A stretch of DNA of 64,000 nucleotides from Macrobrachium rosenbergii (Eukaryota > Arthropoda > Malacostraca > Decapoda > Palaemonidae): NCBI RefSeq assembly GCF_040412425.1, contig NC_089795.1, positions 76,677,663 through 76,741,662 on the forward strand, in the 5' to 3' direction. Below, piece by piece: positions 48,429 to 62,045 of this stretch. Position numbers and translations under genes: made by a program. Each line of letters opens with the position of its first letter. The first letter of the stretch is position 1. Under the pieces are notes generated by a model. The model searched no databases, was not told the origin of the DNA, and was given only the letters and a program-made list of their open reading frames with translations.

Positions 48429-48911
48429 GGACACTATTTCATCAATACATAATGCAGCAGTCCAAAATAATCTGAGGTAATTTTCCAAACAAAAATAGAC
48501 TATTTTATGATAGGTAAAAGAATAGTAATGAAGACGTAAAAAATCATAAAATCTTTTGTCAAGCCCTTTTCAACACAACGCAGGTAAATATACCAGTACA
48601 TGCATACAATACACAACAGGAAGAAAAAGCTTCCTGGACGACGGGCGACTATAATCCCGACAAAATAATATAATGTCGGCAAATTCTCACAAGGAAATTT
48701 CAATTCCTACTGAACTGAAATAACGGACATAGGTCAGAGGTTAGGTTCACATCATAATTATACTACACGTAAGTGATTCAAAGTAGACAGAAGAGAAGAA
48801 GAAATAAAAAAAAAAGTTGAACTCTGATGCCGTGACGACAGCCTAAAACACCAAAAATTCATAAACGTTGCCAACTGCGAGTTTAGTATAATGTATGAAT
48901 AGAACCATACA

Positions 48912-48913
<2 letters not shown>

Positions 48914-48985
<72 letters not shown>
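48914..48985. repeat. (CT)n microsatellite
   Basis: Pure CT run of about 36 units. Confidence 0.95.
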
Positions 48986-48988
<3 letters not shown>

Positions 48989-49396
48989 CTTTACAATACT
49001 GCAAATGCTTCATTATAATTTTCGAGTCATGGCACTGACTAGGGTACACCAAATGAAAAAGTGGGGATTATGCGTATAATTAATGTGACAGGTTCCATTT
49101 TATATTTCTTGACAATTACACATTTCTTGATGACATATGCTACCCTTTTTCTTCATCACGGACTTCCACGTGCACTAGACAATGTCTCCCACATTACTGA
49201 AAACAGTTATTACATTATTTTAAACTTGTTAATCTATTTTGAACTTCATGATATAAAAAAACAAAAGCAAATATACATACTTACGTATGCGTGCCTCAGC
49301 AAAGGCACACTGACACTTAATAAATGTTTTACGTGTCTATATAACATCAGGGAGAATCACAACCACCTATATATTTCAAAAATTTTTACTGCACAC

Positions 49397-49400
<4 letters not shown>

Positions 49401-49441
<41 letters not shown>

Positions 49442-49459
49442 ATATATATATATACATAG

Positions 49460-49523
<64 letters not shown>

Positions 49524-49582
49524 ATAAATGTGTATATATAAATATTATACATATACGTGTATATATACATATATATATGTCT
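49401..49582. repeat. Compound (TA)n, (CA)n and (GT)n arrays
   Basis: TA, then ATTTATATA, then CA (49461-49476), TA, GT (49507-49522), then TA-variant sequence. The CA and GT runs face each other, so the segment can fold back. Confidence 0.93.
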
Positions 49583-50763
49583 ACTGATAAATTGTCTGTC
49601 TAGCACACCAAGATTCCATAACCATACTTGATGCCCTTTGTAGGAATACCTTAGTTAAGCAGTCGACTGCGCAGAGCCTCAGGGAATAGGAAGTAATGGC
49701 ATTTGACCTTTAGGCTAATTCAGTGGAACGAATTTCCTCCTACAGATTCTGTACGAAAAGGAATACCGGATCCTTGCATAAAAAAAAAAGGAATTACAGA
49801 CCCCACTGCGTATTTGACAACAGATACCTTGGAGATTCTCCCTCTTCAAGCTTTTCAGCACAGAAACACTGACAGTAAATCTCCCTTCCTAAGCAATTCC
49901 ATATATCATTTTCGGTAACCCTAAATCTCCCTTCGGGAGCAATTCCAAATATGATGTTCCTTAGCCCTAAGGGCTCGGGAGTTTCGGCTAATACCCAAAG
50001 TTCCTTCCGTCCTCTGTATTATTAAATTTCGGAGGGTTAAGCTGACAAATAGTTGTGGGGGCCGCGTCAACTTAATATGTGGTCTTTGTCTGAGCCATAT
50101 AACAAGGAATCAGGTTTTGGTTAACTCGTCCAAGTCTGACATTTGAATTAAAACCTCGCGGGAAGGGAAATCTCTTATTGCTGTTGAAGTTCAGTCTTTT
50201 TACGACAAGCTCTTTAAAATTTTATCTCGAACAGTTTAGTCATGATTCGCTTGCATGCTGATCACACACAAATTTATGAATGTGAGTACAGCTCGGAGGT
50301 GAGTGAGGGAGTGAATGAAATTTTCTCCTTGAAGTCACCTTCTTTTGAAGGAAGTAGTTTTCAGATGAAAAGAAAATGTATAAAAACCGAATCATTGCGC
50401 TATAATCCTCTTATACATCAAAAAATCTGTTGAAGAACACTAACTGATAAACTGTAAAAGGTATTGCAATGTTTGGCAACAGATACGAAGTTTCTAAAAG
50501 GATGTTAAAATATGAAAACTGGCGATGTTTTATATAATAAAAAAGGATGAACAGTAGGCCTAAAGAAAAGTCGTTTTGAGGCAATCGGAAGGGCTGAATA
50601 ATAGACGATTATGGTGAAAGATCTGCAATGTAGGACTCATACATACAACGTTATGTAGATCAGATATATGAAAGTTATTTCGTGATTAGCTGAGGTTTTT
50701 GAATGAGACAATAATCTCAAGGAAGTTGAAATCTACAATAAATGTATATGTAAAGTACTGTAT
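49583..50763. other. No feature recognised
   Basis: A short local duplication is visible: AAATCTCCCTTC with CAATTCCA at about 49878-49902 and 49923-49949. No gene is supported. Confidence 0.5.
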
Positions 50764-51120
50764 ATGTAATTGTAATAACCACAATGGCCTCTTAACTTCT
50801 TGATTTCTTTACACTTTTTTTGGATAGTTCTTGTCACAACAAAGCCTTAGATCCAAAGGGAAGAACACAATGAAATTCGGACGTCCGTAGCAGCATTCGA
50901 ACTCGCATCCGGAATATCACAGCAAGGTACTGGTCACTTTTACCAGATACATATGTAATTGTAATAAACACAATGCCCTCTTAGCTTCTCGATTTCTCCA
51001 CATTTTTTGGATACGCTTGTCACTACAAAGCCTGAGATCCAGAGGTAAGAATAAAAAGAAATTCGGACGTCCGTGGCAAGATTCCAACCCGCTTCCAGAG
51101 TATCAGAAAGAGGTCACAGT
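50764..51120 (-). mobile_element. Tandem pair of tRNA-like SINE fragments
   Basis: Two direct copies (about 50764-50943 and 50953-51120) share TGTAATTGTAATAA, CACAATG, CCTCTTA, GATTTCT, TTGGATA, GAAATTCGGACGTCCGT and a following GCA/CCGC block. On the minus strand the first copy reads GCGAGTTCGAATGCTGC and the second GCGGGTTGGAATCTTGCC. Both resemble a tRNA B box (GGTTCGAATCC), each with substitutions. This suggests a tRNA-derived SINE head on the minus strand. Confidence 0.6.
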
Positions 51121-52821
51121 TGCGTGGTCTCCAAAGTGGGTCCCAGCCACACCACACGTGCGCTCGTTTACAGCAGTATAGGACGCTTTGCCAGTGCCTG
51201 CATCCCCCGCCAGTGAAACTCTAACGCTAAAACAATCTTTAGGGTGAACAAAGGCGCTGACTCTACAGCATATATATATACAGGGACTGGCTGTGTCTAT
51301 GGTATGTAAAAAGTGACATTTACAAAAACAGAACTGAAAAATATAAAGCTTATGATGTACTACTCCCAAATGTAAAAATAAACAGTACCAACAGAAAGCA
51401 AGTTCCACGCCAACACCCCGCCTGCTAAACAGCCATGATCACCACGCTCTTAATAGATACCTCGACACGGATCCGAAGTGTACTCCAAAACCATACTTGA
51501 ACACTGATTGTCTACAAGAGCCCTGACAGCCTGCGACTAGGTTCTTGTTACGTTTGTCATCAGTTATTAGGGGATTTAAATCAATGCCGAAACAAAAATT
51601 AACATGTAACTCAAGGTTCAAAGGTTAAAAGTGTCCATTCTCTTGCTAAGTGTATCCAACTCCGTAGGGAAAGTGAAACTAAAATATCACCTAGTTTTTC
51701 CATGTTCGACGAACTGCCATACACAGCTCAGGATTTTTGAAATTTCATTAAATGACAGCAATGATGATATAGTAGCACAGAAGGCCTAAATATCTTTTAA
51801 AAATACACAACATCAAATGTTTTGCTACTAATCACCAGCCTAGTTCGTAATCGTAAACAAATGAGTATATACTGGCATATACCGACGTTATAATCCGGGA
51901 CGCTCGGGTAGAAACAGGTTTTGCTCTTACCGTGGACTGACTTCCATTGTTCTTTGGTCTAACTCATCAATAACATCAAAACGACCTGATACAACACCTT
52001 GGATGGTGGGCCGAACCGTTTACTTGGATCTGTGGTGAAATCTCGATTATACATTCCTAATTTCGCGTACTTTATTGCTGGAATGAATGCCTGCAAAACG
52101 GAGGCGAATGGCGCTGCTGGCGAACCTTCTGTGTTGGCGTGTGAAGCGGCTTGTGTTTGGGAAGTTTTACTGTACAGAGGGTTTATCCATGCCAGCAATT
52201 AAATCAAGTGTGGCGGCGAGTGTTGCGTTTTTTTTTTTTTTTTTCCTCCGGATCCACTCCCGTTAGAGAGGATGGCACCAGCACGTGTTAGCTTTCCGGT
52301 TCTCAGAGTCTATTAAGTGATGAGGCCGCTAGTCTCATGTCGCTCTCCAGCCAGGAAAAGGCTCACCAGAGTCGACTGCCTACCAGGAACGTAATTCAGT
52401 GCTTCGCTGCTCAGGTCAAAAGAGGTACATCGGTCACTCGGTCGGTCATTAAACCAGGCTCTTTTCGGCGGTGAATGGAGGATTCTAACCACTAGTATTG
52501 CATGGAGGATTACATCAATACACTACACACGCACCCAAACATACCAACACTTACGGCAGACAGGCAGATACCAAGATTTCATGGCAACGGAACAATGAGC
52601 ATAATGAAGCGTTTCACGGGCAGGCAATCAAGTGATTGCTCGGGGAGGAGGATGAGGAGACAACAGATTGCATTCAAAGCCCAGGATGCAATCTTCCTGC
52701 CTTGGTTGCCTGAGAAATATATGCCGCTTTTGTTAATGATAGCATTCGAGGCATCGGTCTCGCTGCTATTGCTTTGCTTTGCTTCTTTTTAAACAAATCA
52801 TTGCCATGAGAAAGAAAAGGT
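51121..52821. other. No gene recognised; slightly GC-richer stretch
   Basis: Open frames at 51103-51408 (minus), 51959-52202 (both strands) and 52502-52792 (plus) lack recognisable motifs. A T run lies at 52230-52246. The base composition around 52100-52470 is less AT-rich than its surroundings, so a degraded gene or unknown element cannot be excluded. Confidence 0.45.
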
Positions 52822-53126
52822 AGAACAGAATAGAATGGAAAATATAATTTAGGCCAAAGGCCAAGCGCTGGGACCTATGAGGTCATTCAGCGCTGAAACC
52901 GAAACTGACAGTAGAAAGGTTTGAAAGATATAGCAAGAGGAAAACCACGCAGTTGAACTATGAATCAATTGTTTGGAGCGGGTGGAAAGTACGATGGAAG
53001 AAAGAGAATGCGAACGGAGGTACAGTAAAAGGAATGAAAGGGGTTGCAGCTAAGGGCCGAAGGGACGCTGCAAAGACCCTTAAGTAATGCCTACAGTGCA
53101 CCGCATGAGGTGCACTGACGCCACTA
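52822..53126. mobile_element. SINE-like element, family 2, copy 3, with perfect 14-bp target-site duplication
   Basis: Flanked by GAGAAAGAAAAGGT at 52808-52821 and 53127-53140, identical in all 14 bases. It has an A-rich AGAACAGAATAGAATGG end and GGCCAAAGGCC, then a nested hairpin AGCGCTG/CAGCGCT enclosing GACCT/AGGTC. It continues with the shared body and a second hairpin GTGCACC/GGTGCAC near 53096-53115. Unlike copies 1 and 2 it lacks the terminal CCCCC/GGGGG part, stopping at GACGCCACTA. If the real transcript is on the minus strand, this is ordinary 5' truncation and the AGAAT-rich end is the 3' tail. A degenerate tRNA-like head on the minus strand (GGTTC or GGGTC near the AAAGAACC/AAAGACCC block) is possible but weak. 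Confidence 0.9.
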
Positions 53127-53140
53127 GAGAAAGAAAAGGT

Positions 53141-54110
53141 TTAAAGAAGAAAAGTATCAAGCAAAGCCTACCCGCATGCTGTTTTAATGTTATACGATCA
53201 CAACCAAGCTAAACGTTTTTAATCTTCATACCGGCGCTGATAAACGACCCGTAAAACGAGTTATAACGTCTTAGAAAATAAGAATGCAGCAGTCCCCTCT
53301 GATAACAGCACCATGACCTTCTCACATTTCAAGGGCTGCGAATAAAAGGAACATGATTCCGAGTAATGTGTTATTTGAGAATCATTCTACCAGTTAGAAC
53401 CGACGCTGGAATGTATTTTCAGCAGGTTCATGCTATTTTTTTTTTTTTTTTTTTTTTTTAACTAAGATGATTTTAAGGACATTTGTTTTTGTATCTGTAC
53501 CATTAAGGGCTCCATTATTTTGTCTAAGCGGTAAAATAAAATTACTCGATGTAAGATGTAAAATATGTTTCCATACGCACAAACAGTGTTTTAAGGTGGA
53601 AAATTTGTATTGAAAAATTTTTATTGTTTCCGATAGAAAATATGATTCTTAACAGAAAGAATAGTTTATTTTAAGTCAGTCCGCGGAATGAAAATAATGA
53701 CAGCCTGATTTCAACCCTCTGGCTTTATTATTGAAAATGTTCTCCTCCAATACTGAATGACCACAATATGCGAGTTTCCAGGTATAAATTTAGATACAAA
53801 TAAAAAACCCCGCTCAGTATGTACAGTATTTCTGTGTATGCCCATTTTAGACAGGTCAACTGGAACAGATCCCTTCAGATTAACTTTTGAATTAAAGTAG
53901 CCATGCAGTACAATACTGGTCAAAATAAACCCATGAAAAATAACCTATTCCTGTTCCCTTTGCGTTCATGTTTTGATATCCGCTTCACACCACCTGGAAA
54001 CGATAATTTCGAATTATATCATCTGGTTTGAATTAATCTCTTTTAAGCATATGCAAATGGAGCGATCAATTAAATGCATGCGTTCAGCACAATCTAAAAA
54101 GAAAAAACTT

Positions 54111-54112
<2 letters not shown>
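53141..54112. other. No feature recognised
   Basis: Contains a ~25-base T run at about 53435-53459. No gene is supported. Confidence 0.5.

Positions 54113-54157
<45 letters not shown>
54113..54157. repeat. (GA)n microsatellite
   Basis: Pure GA run of about 22 units. Confidence 0.95.
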
Positions 54158-54159
<2 letters not shown>

Positions 54160-56472
54160 AAACTCCAAAGGAATCGATTGGGCTACCTCTTTAGAGGTTA
54201 AGAGAATTATAGAACACCGGGCAAGGTGAGGTGGACAGATAAAAAGTTACTTAACACGCTAAGCCTCACACTTATGATTACATAACAACAAATGCGAGAC
54301 TTGATGTCTGGCGGTTATTAAGTGGATACCCAAGAGAAATGAATTTCAGTATCTTTTATTCTAATGGATTTGTGGTCAAATTTATTGTAAGCTTTAAAAT
54401 AACTGAAAGAGGAGTTAAACCAAGAGTGAGGAGAGAGTAGCATACTGCCTGGAAAGCCTTTGATTTAATCCACTGAAGAAGACGACGGAACGAACCTAAA
54501 TATGAGAGTATTTTTTTTTAAATAGCAATGGATAAGGCGAGTCCAAAGTTTACATAACTGAGAGGCAGAAAAGACATATTTCAGAAACGAGATCGTGAGA
54601 GCTCTCCGAGACAAGCTTGAAACAACATGCAAATTCAGATGATGAAAAGAAAGGAGAAAATGAACTTAATAATAACATTATAACCAACAAGACAAAACCT
54701 ATGAAGCTAAACGAACGTAGAAAGAGCAAGGGTGTATTGGAGATATTAAATTTGACTAGATTACAATCTCTAAACTCGACTGAAAGAAGAGCGAGCAATT
54801 TGCGACAGAGTATGAACCACCAATGACGGCTGAGGGGCAAGTAGTAAAAACATACAGGATGGAGAATTAAAGCATCAATAAAAGCATACATGATGGAGAG
54901 CAGACTACAAAGACAAATAACGAAAAAGGAGATGAGTAGAATTTCAGAGATCAGACCCCTAAGAAACACCAAAAGAGTCTAACGGTGTCATCATCGTTCC
55001 CTGGCGACCTATCGTTAGGAAATCGGCTGCCATGGAACAATAGGCTAATATAGCTCTCAGAGATTAAAGCAACAGAAAAATGGTGAACAGAACATTGGGT
55101 CAGGTGGTCGAACGTGCAAGGGGAAACTGAGGCTCTGTCTTCAAACTCGGTAAAAGGGGGGGTTTTGGGTTCCCATCTTGAACTGGATGCACAATTAAAA
55201 TATATATTGCAATTTTCTTGTAACCAAAAGAACGCTCAGATGCACTTAGACAAAAAGAAATTTAGAAGTACACACTGGTTGGCCAAACCTAGACTAGTGA
55301 TCCAAAATACTGGTTAGGCAAAATTATTCATATTTCACGTATATTGGAAGGTAAAACTTTGAGAGGTGACTGAAAACATTAAAACACTCCTTTTTAGTTA
55401 ACAACCAGCAACCAATTAATGTTTCCATGAGGATGGACAAGTAAAGGTATTGAAGATCTCTCTGATTTTAAAGGGTGGCGAGGACTTGTTACGCCTTACA
55501 AGAAAACAGAGGACGCATAAAAAATTGGTAGTTCTCAGTACACTCAGAAACACTACTGGCGCTATTGGAAAACTGTTTTCCAATAGAAGGGCAGCCTATA
55601 AATCCATCTGGGAAGTAGAGTCATGAATAATACAAATTCACCTTAGGCAATAAATCTCTCTTTGAAGCTGAAATGAACAGCAGTTCCGAAGTGACTTGAA
55701 AGAAGTTTTAAGCAGCAGCAAATGTAAAGCCTAATTTACTCTCTTGATTTGATGGCCAAGGAACCGGTGCTGCGAGGAAAGGTTTAACTCGTTAAAGATT
55801 AAGCTTCATCACACGTGTGGACATGCCTTAATCTTAAAGCTATAACGCTGCCAAATCAATTTCACAGGGCACGTTCCAAGTGTCATGTAGACTGACATGA
55901 AAGGAATTATTCTGAAAGAATTGGAGACTAAAGACGGCGTACAAAACGATAAGATCAAAACGTCTTTCTTTGGGATAATAAAAAAAAGTTAGAAAACCAT
56001 GCATGACTTGTGACAAAGGCTGAGGGTCAATGGGAAATCAGTTTTAGTTCCCAGTCAATCAATTTCATATGTAAAATAATGTAAAGACAAATTCATTTCA
56101 TTTCACGAGGAAGTATACAACAACTCGGGATACATCCCCATCTAATTTACAGAATGGACTGGTGAATGAATGAATAAAAGAGTACATACTTGGCCAGGGG
56201 AGGATCAGCCTGTAAATAGTAATGAACAGATGAATAATTTATCTGTCAACGCAATGAAGGTTGCTCAGTGAATGAAGGAAATTAAAGTATTGTACTAAAC
56301 CATGACATTCCGATACATGAGAGTATTTTACCTTGATGAAATGCTTCAAACTCCAGACTCTTTCAAAAACACGTGAGTTGCATCACAATTGCAAATCAAG
56401 TGTGAGTTTTATTTGTAATTCACAGATAAGTTGGCACTGCTTATTCTGAAACTAAAAATTTCCTTCAGTTGC
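54158..56472. other. No supported gene
   Basis: A 140-codon minus-strand frame (54550-54972) is hydrophobic because the plus strand is A/G-rich. It has no family motif, and I treat it as chance. On the plus strand, KAFDLIH near 54450-54470 recalls a reverse-transcriptase motif, but nothing around it supports a LINE. Confidence 0.45.
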
Positions 56473-57255
<783 letters not shown>

Positions 57256-57264
57256 TATGTATAT

Positions 57265-57345
<81 letters not shown>

Positions 57346-57383
57346 TATATATATTATTTATATAAATATGTATATATATATAA

Positions 57384-57443
<60 letters not shown>
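57256..57443. repeat. (TA)n arrays
   Basis: Two pure TA blocks separated by TA-variant sequence. Confidence 0.95.
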
Positions 57444-57444
<1 letters not shown>

Positions 57445-57776
57445 CATAAATCTATTTCCGTCTTCCCTACTTACAAGTGGGCGGTTGCAGAACATGCCAC
57501 CCTTTTCGTTGTCAGAAATTCTCCATTGCTGGCTGCAACCAACTAAAGTCGATATAATTCAATATCTAGGTCAAGAGAAGCAAAACAGGTTTCAGCGATA
57601 AATCAACAATAAAGAATTTTCCCGTAAAAAAAAATTCTCGTAAAAGAGAGAATGAAAAATGAGAAATAACACTTTGATACTGGAATATTCAGGAGAGGCG
57701 ATTTCTATCCCCAACGAACGATAAACCTGGATCACAAACATGGCGTTCCCTGAAATACGCGTAGCTTTCCACTGGA

Positions 57777-57781
<5 letters not shown>

Positions 57782-57824
<43 letters not shown>
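57782..57824. repeat. (GA)n microsatellite
   Basis: Pure GA run of about 21 units. Confidence 0.95.
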
Positions 57825-57826
<2 letters not shown>

Positions 57827-58899
57827 TTGGCTTTTATGTCAAGAGAAAATTACAGCAAACTATTTTTGCAAACGTTTGCGAACAAACACGATTCGGCAGC
57901 AAGCACAAAGTGATATCGAAATTAATTCTGCACTGTTAGAAGTCTTCGGAGAGCCAGCAAGCTAACAAGCAAAAGTCGAGGGAAAAAAAATCGAGGTTTG
58001 GTAACCTTAGCTTTGACAAACAGATTGCGAGCTGGTTGTATTCTCCAATGACGGGGTTTTATCTATATGAGTTTCTCTGAGCTCTTTGCCGCTGATGAGA
58101 TTTTTTTTTTTTTTTTTTTGTTATTTCTCTGTATGGAAATTAATCTATTATTCGTCAGTTTTTGATGATAGTCTTTATGATTTCAGTAATGATTTGAAAT
58201 CCGAAATATCATCACGCGAATTTCAGGTGGTTGGAATTCCATCAAGTGTTAATGAGAGTTCATCACGTTGAGGCGTAACAATGATGCAAAGCGATTCGGA
58301 CTTTGTACATTAATGCAAATATATGATGTTTAAATCAATGTTTTTGAATGCGGGCGATTTCATAATCCCACAAAAACGTAAATACAATATATACCTCTCT
58401 TTTTTTTTTATTTATTTGTGGACCTAGTTGACCTTCTATGTCATACACATCCGTCCTACACGCCTGCAAGTGTGTCGCTACCATGTGAGAAACGCAAATT
58501 AATTTACGAAAGATAATCGAGATCGACAGGAAATTCTAAAATTCCTGTGCAGGGGAACAGAATTCAACAAGAACACAGAGAACGGATTATCTAAGTAAAC
58601 TCTAGTGACACAGCACTGCCTCTGAAGTGAACGTGGGTGACATCTCACAAAAGGTTAAGAAAAAAAAACCGAAACGGTATTCTGAATGATTCAACAAAAC
58701 GTCATCAGTCATGGGTTTTCATTGACTTAAAATGTACGTCATCGCATACTGCATGACGAATGAAAAATATTCCTTAAGACATTCTGCGAGACGTGAGACT
58801 GGCGATGAGTGGAGATTTGTGTGACTGAAAGAACAGGAAAGACAAGAGTTTCGGAGTTTTACAGAGGTGCTTGCTTTGCCCGGAACTGCTTTAGAGGCT
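57825..58899. other. No feature recognised
   Basis: Contains a T run at 58101-58119. No gene is supported. Confidence 0.5.

Positions 58900-58940
<41 letters not shown>
58900..58940. repeat. (ATG)n microsatellite
   Basis: About 14 GAT/ATG units. The poly-Asp frame across it (58809-58991) is otherwise without motif. Confidence 0.95.
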
Positions 58941-60113
58941 AGTGATTCTATCAATTCACTTTACGATTATTTAGCACCCACTTTATCATAGTTCCCTTCT
59001 CGTATCCTCTCACGCTATAAATACTAGACCAGACATCACAGAATAAATTACCTGTAATAAGCACGTAAGGGTGCAGGTGATTGGTTTAAACGCACTTTAA
59101 CGTCTTTATTCCCCCTTAATCTATGGGTATAGCGATCTTTGCCCAAAATGAACTATCATTAGGCTAACAGGAAAAATTATTCGACATCTGAGATTGAAAG
59201 GTTAATTTCCGTTTTATGAACTCAGCCAAGGAAGAATGCAGGCGAAGGTTAACAACGAAATATCCTGACCTAAGAGAGAGAGAGAAAAAAAGGCTGATAA
59301 TTCGCGGATAAAGATTCCAATGAATCACACAGCATTCTTCCAGAGGTCACATTTCATGACAATTTACAATTTCATGGGGTGAAAATTTCACTGCATTTTT
59401 TCTATTGTTAATTCCTACATTTACACGTCATCAGATAGTGTCAGTTAGGTGTTGCACAGCCGAATATTTCTTTAGTTTTTAAAGTTCTGTTTCATTCGGA
59501 TGGGTGACATTTTGGTAAATTTCAGATGCTAATAACAAGATCCGTAAACATCAACCCTGGCCAATAGTAGAGAATGGTGACTGGGGTGGATGCAAGATTG
59601 GACTACGCACCAATTCCTATTTATTATAACAAAACCGTAAATGATTTACTGACGACTGGAAAACAAATCTAAAGAATTCGATATACACAGACAGCAGAAC
59701 AGAACAAGGGGTTTAATATAGATGTCAGTATTGCACAGGGCAAAATGATGATATGCATTCTGGAAAACCAACAGAGAACAGAAATGAAGACTGAGTGAGA
59801 GAGAGAGAGATGGTAGAGAGATGATGATAAAATTCTCGGTCATGCGAAACTAGTAAAAGCTGGATTCATACACCACGTGGATAACGGCTTTCGACCTCTA
59901 AATATTAACCTGGATCATCAAAGCTTCGGAAATTGTAACCCCGTGACAATCAGCCTCCTGGAACGACTTTCAAAACGTCCCATGGCGAAGGGAATGTAAA
60001 ATCTGAGCAGAAGGTCTAATGAATATGTGCTCTCTAACAGTCGGAACGGAACGTCAGAGCAGTCGTGCCTGGTAAAAAACTTAATAGACTTAGGCAAAAG
60101 TATACGAAATTCG
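58941..60113. other. No feature recognised
   Basis: Short GA runs at 59274-59284 and 59797-59810. No gene is supported. Confidence 0.5.
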
Positions 60114-60377
60114 TGTACATACATACATGCATACATGCATATACAGCACAATATAGTCCCTTCTGTGTATGAAGTATAAATGTTCACTCTTTGGAGAGCA
60201 TATTATATATATACAGTATACCGTGTATTTATATATATATACATATATAAATACATATATATATGTGTGTGTATATATATTATATAAATACACGCACACA
60301 CACTATATATACATATGTATATATATATAAACCCATTTATATACACAAACATATACTACTTATATACATGTATATAG

Positions 60378-60422
<45 letters not shown>
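60114..60422. repeat. Compound (CATA)n, (TA)n, (CA)n and (GA)n region
   Basis: CATACATGCATA units, then TA-variant sequence with short GT and CA runs, ending in a pure GA run (60381-60422). Confidence 0.92.
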
Positions 60423-60426
<4 letters not shown>

Positions 60427-61669
60427 AGTTGCTAACCACTGCACAAAACGTCCTCATAATGCTGTAAAAAAAAAAAAAATGAATCTTCAAAGTAAATTAT
60501 GTCCTATAGTCACACAAACACTCAAGTACCGACATATCTGATTTTTCTTTCAATGAAGGAAGAGGCCCTGACAACATAAGACTAACGACCTGTCATAAAA
60601 GGCCCCGCTTTCCATCATGAGGGCAAATCCAAGAATCCAAAAGATCTACAGAAACTTAAAATGCACAGCGCCAGTGTCACGCACTATTAAGTCACCTTCT
60701 CGTTTTACACAATGACAGCATTGAAGACTGAGGACCGGGACTCTTTCTCTTGACGGTCTGATCTCATATTCAAGGCTCAGCCTTAACAAAATAACAGCTC
60801 GGGTATGGACTCTACCTCATAAATCATTCTAAGTCGTGACTTCCATGAATATCAAGTAAAACAATTGATTTTTGGGCGCTCTTCTTTAAACAGATCGGTA
60901 AGTGCCTCTCTTACAATTAAATGAGTGCATTTCAGAAAGTCCGTCAGAGAAATCAATCAATCAATCATACCTTAGCGTATTCGTTTCCGTGTAAAAAAAA
61001 ATATAAAAATAAAAAATGAACGGATTATTATTCTATGTCGACATTTGGCTGATACTGTAATAGCCTTGCTTGGGTATGACGTACAATCCATCTACTTTGC
61101 CTTTCATATCTGGACACGTGTGGATAACATCAGCGTGTTATTAATGGGTTTATATAAAACACGCTTAATTAGTAATATTCGTACTCTAAGAAATAGACTC
61201 GTTGGTATGTGAGCAGTCGCTGAAGACTATTAACGCCATCTCTATCCAGTTCATGATACGACTACGAAATGTCAAGTGACGCAATTACAGACTCGTTTCA
61301 GTCGATAATAATAGATGCCAATTTATTACCTACCTTAATGACCGTGGTCAAAGGTAGGAAGTGAAGGCATGCGATCTTATTACTACCCTTCAAACAGCCC
61401 CTATGGTATAATGGGTAATCAAAAATTCCTACTTAGAAAATACTCTTGTCCCTTCCTGTCCTTTTTATGACCGTGTTCTGCTTTTAATGATACTGATGTT
61501 GACACTAACTGACGTACATAATGTTAACAGCTTACTGACCGGCTAAAGTAATTGTAATTTATTCACTAGCTATAAAATATTACAATACCACAAAATACCC
61601 TTGTTCACAAAAGTCTTATTTAGTGCCACTATTTATCACTAGTATGGTCTGTGCAGCTAATATAGACAA
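60423..61669. other. No feature recognised
   Basis: No gene or known repeat is visible. Confidence 0.5.
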
Positions 61670-61711
61670 GAATCATGGTACAGGAATCATGGTACAGGAA
61701 TCATGGTACAG
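61670..61711. repeat. Three perfect 14-bp tandem units
   Basis: GAATCATGGTACAG occurs three times in direct tandem at 61670, 61684 and 61698, without a mismatch. Confidence 0.97.
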
Positions 61712-61828
61712 CAATGAAACTCTAACTCAAATACTTAGTCGATTTAAGGATGAGGCCTTAGATGAATATCTGGGTCATATGACAGGTCAGAGTAAGAGAC
61801 GATACTAAAGGAAAAATTACTTAAGTTC

Positions 61829-62045
61829 TTGACTGAGGAGATGATAATGACGGGAAGTTGGAGATGGTTTTTTCACGTCCTTCGCATCACCCCAGGGAGA
61901 GCAGTACGTGATTGTATCAGGTGGGCGCCTGAAGAGTTGGAAGAGCCAGACCTACCTGGAGGAGAGCAATATAATGGGAGGCTGGAGGTAAGTGGAAAGA
62001 CCTTTATACGTCATAAGGCAATGGACGCATGACGATGATGATGAA
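61829..62045 (+). pseudogene. LINE C-terminal remnant, same family as 47130-47520
   Basis: One frame reads EEMIMTGSWRWFFHVLR, then PGRAVRDCIRWAPEE. A second frame over 61945-62005 reads PTWRRAI, then a stop, then WEAGGKWKDL. Together this follows the LINE C-terminal order RxxWxGHVLRM, W(A/T)PEG, RPxxTWRR and GxxWxxL. The GHV Gly is replaced by Phe and the GRP region is out of frame, so this is a dead fragment. It shares EMIM, RW, HV, GRA and RDC with the minus-strand remnant at 47 kb. Confidence 0.7.

Noticed and set aside
51103..51408. 101-codon minus-strand frame in a GC-richer patch
   Set aside because: It overlaps the end of the tRNA-like SINE pair and has no recognisable motif.
54440..54530. 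KAFDLIH-like reverse transcriptase motif on the plus strand
   Set aside because: It is a single short match with a stop directly after it, and no GVPQG-, ADD- or endonuclease-like block follows.
54550..54972. 140-codon hydrophobic minus-strand frame resembling a membrane protein
   Set aside because: The hydrophobicity follows from an A/G-rich plus strand read in reverse (Leu, Phe and Ser codons). There are no family motifs and no codon signal.
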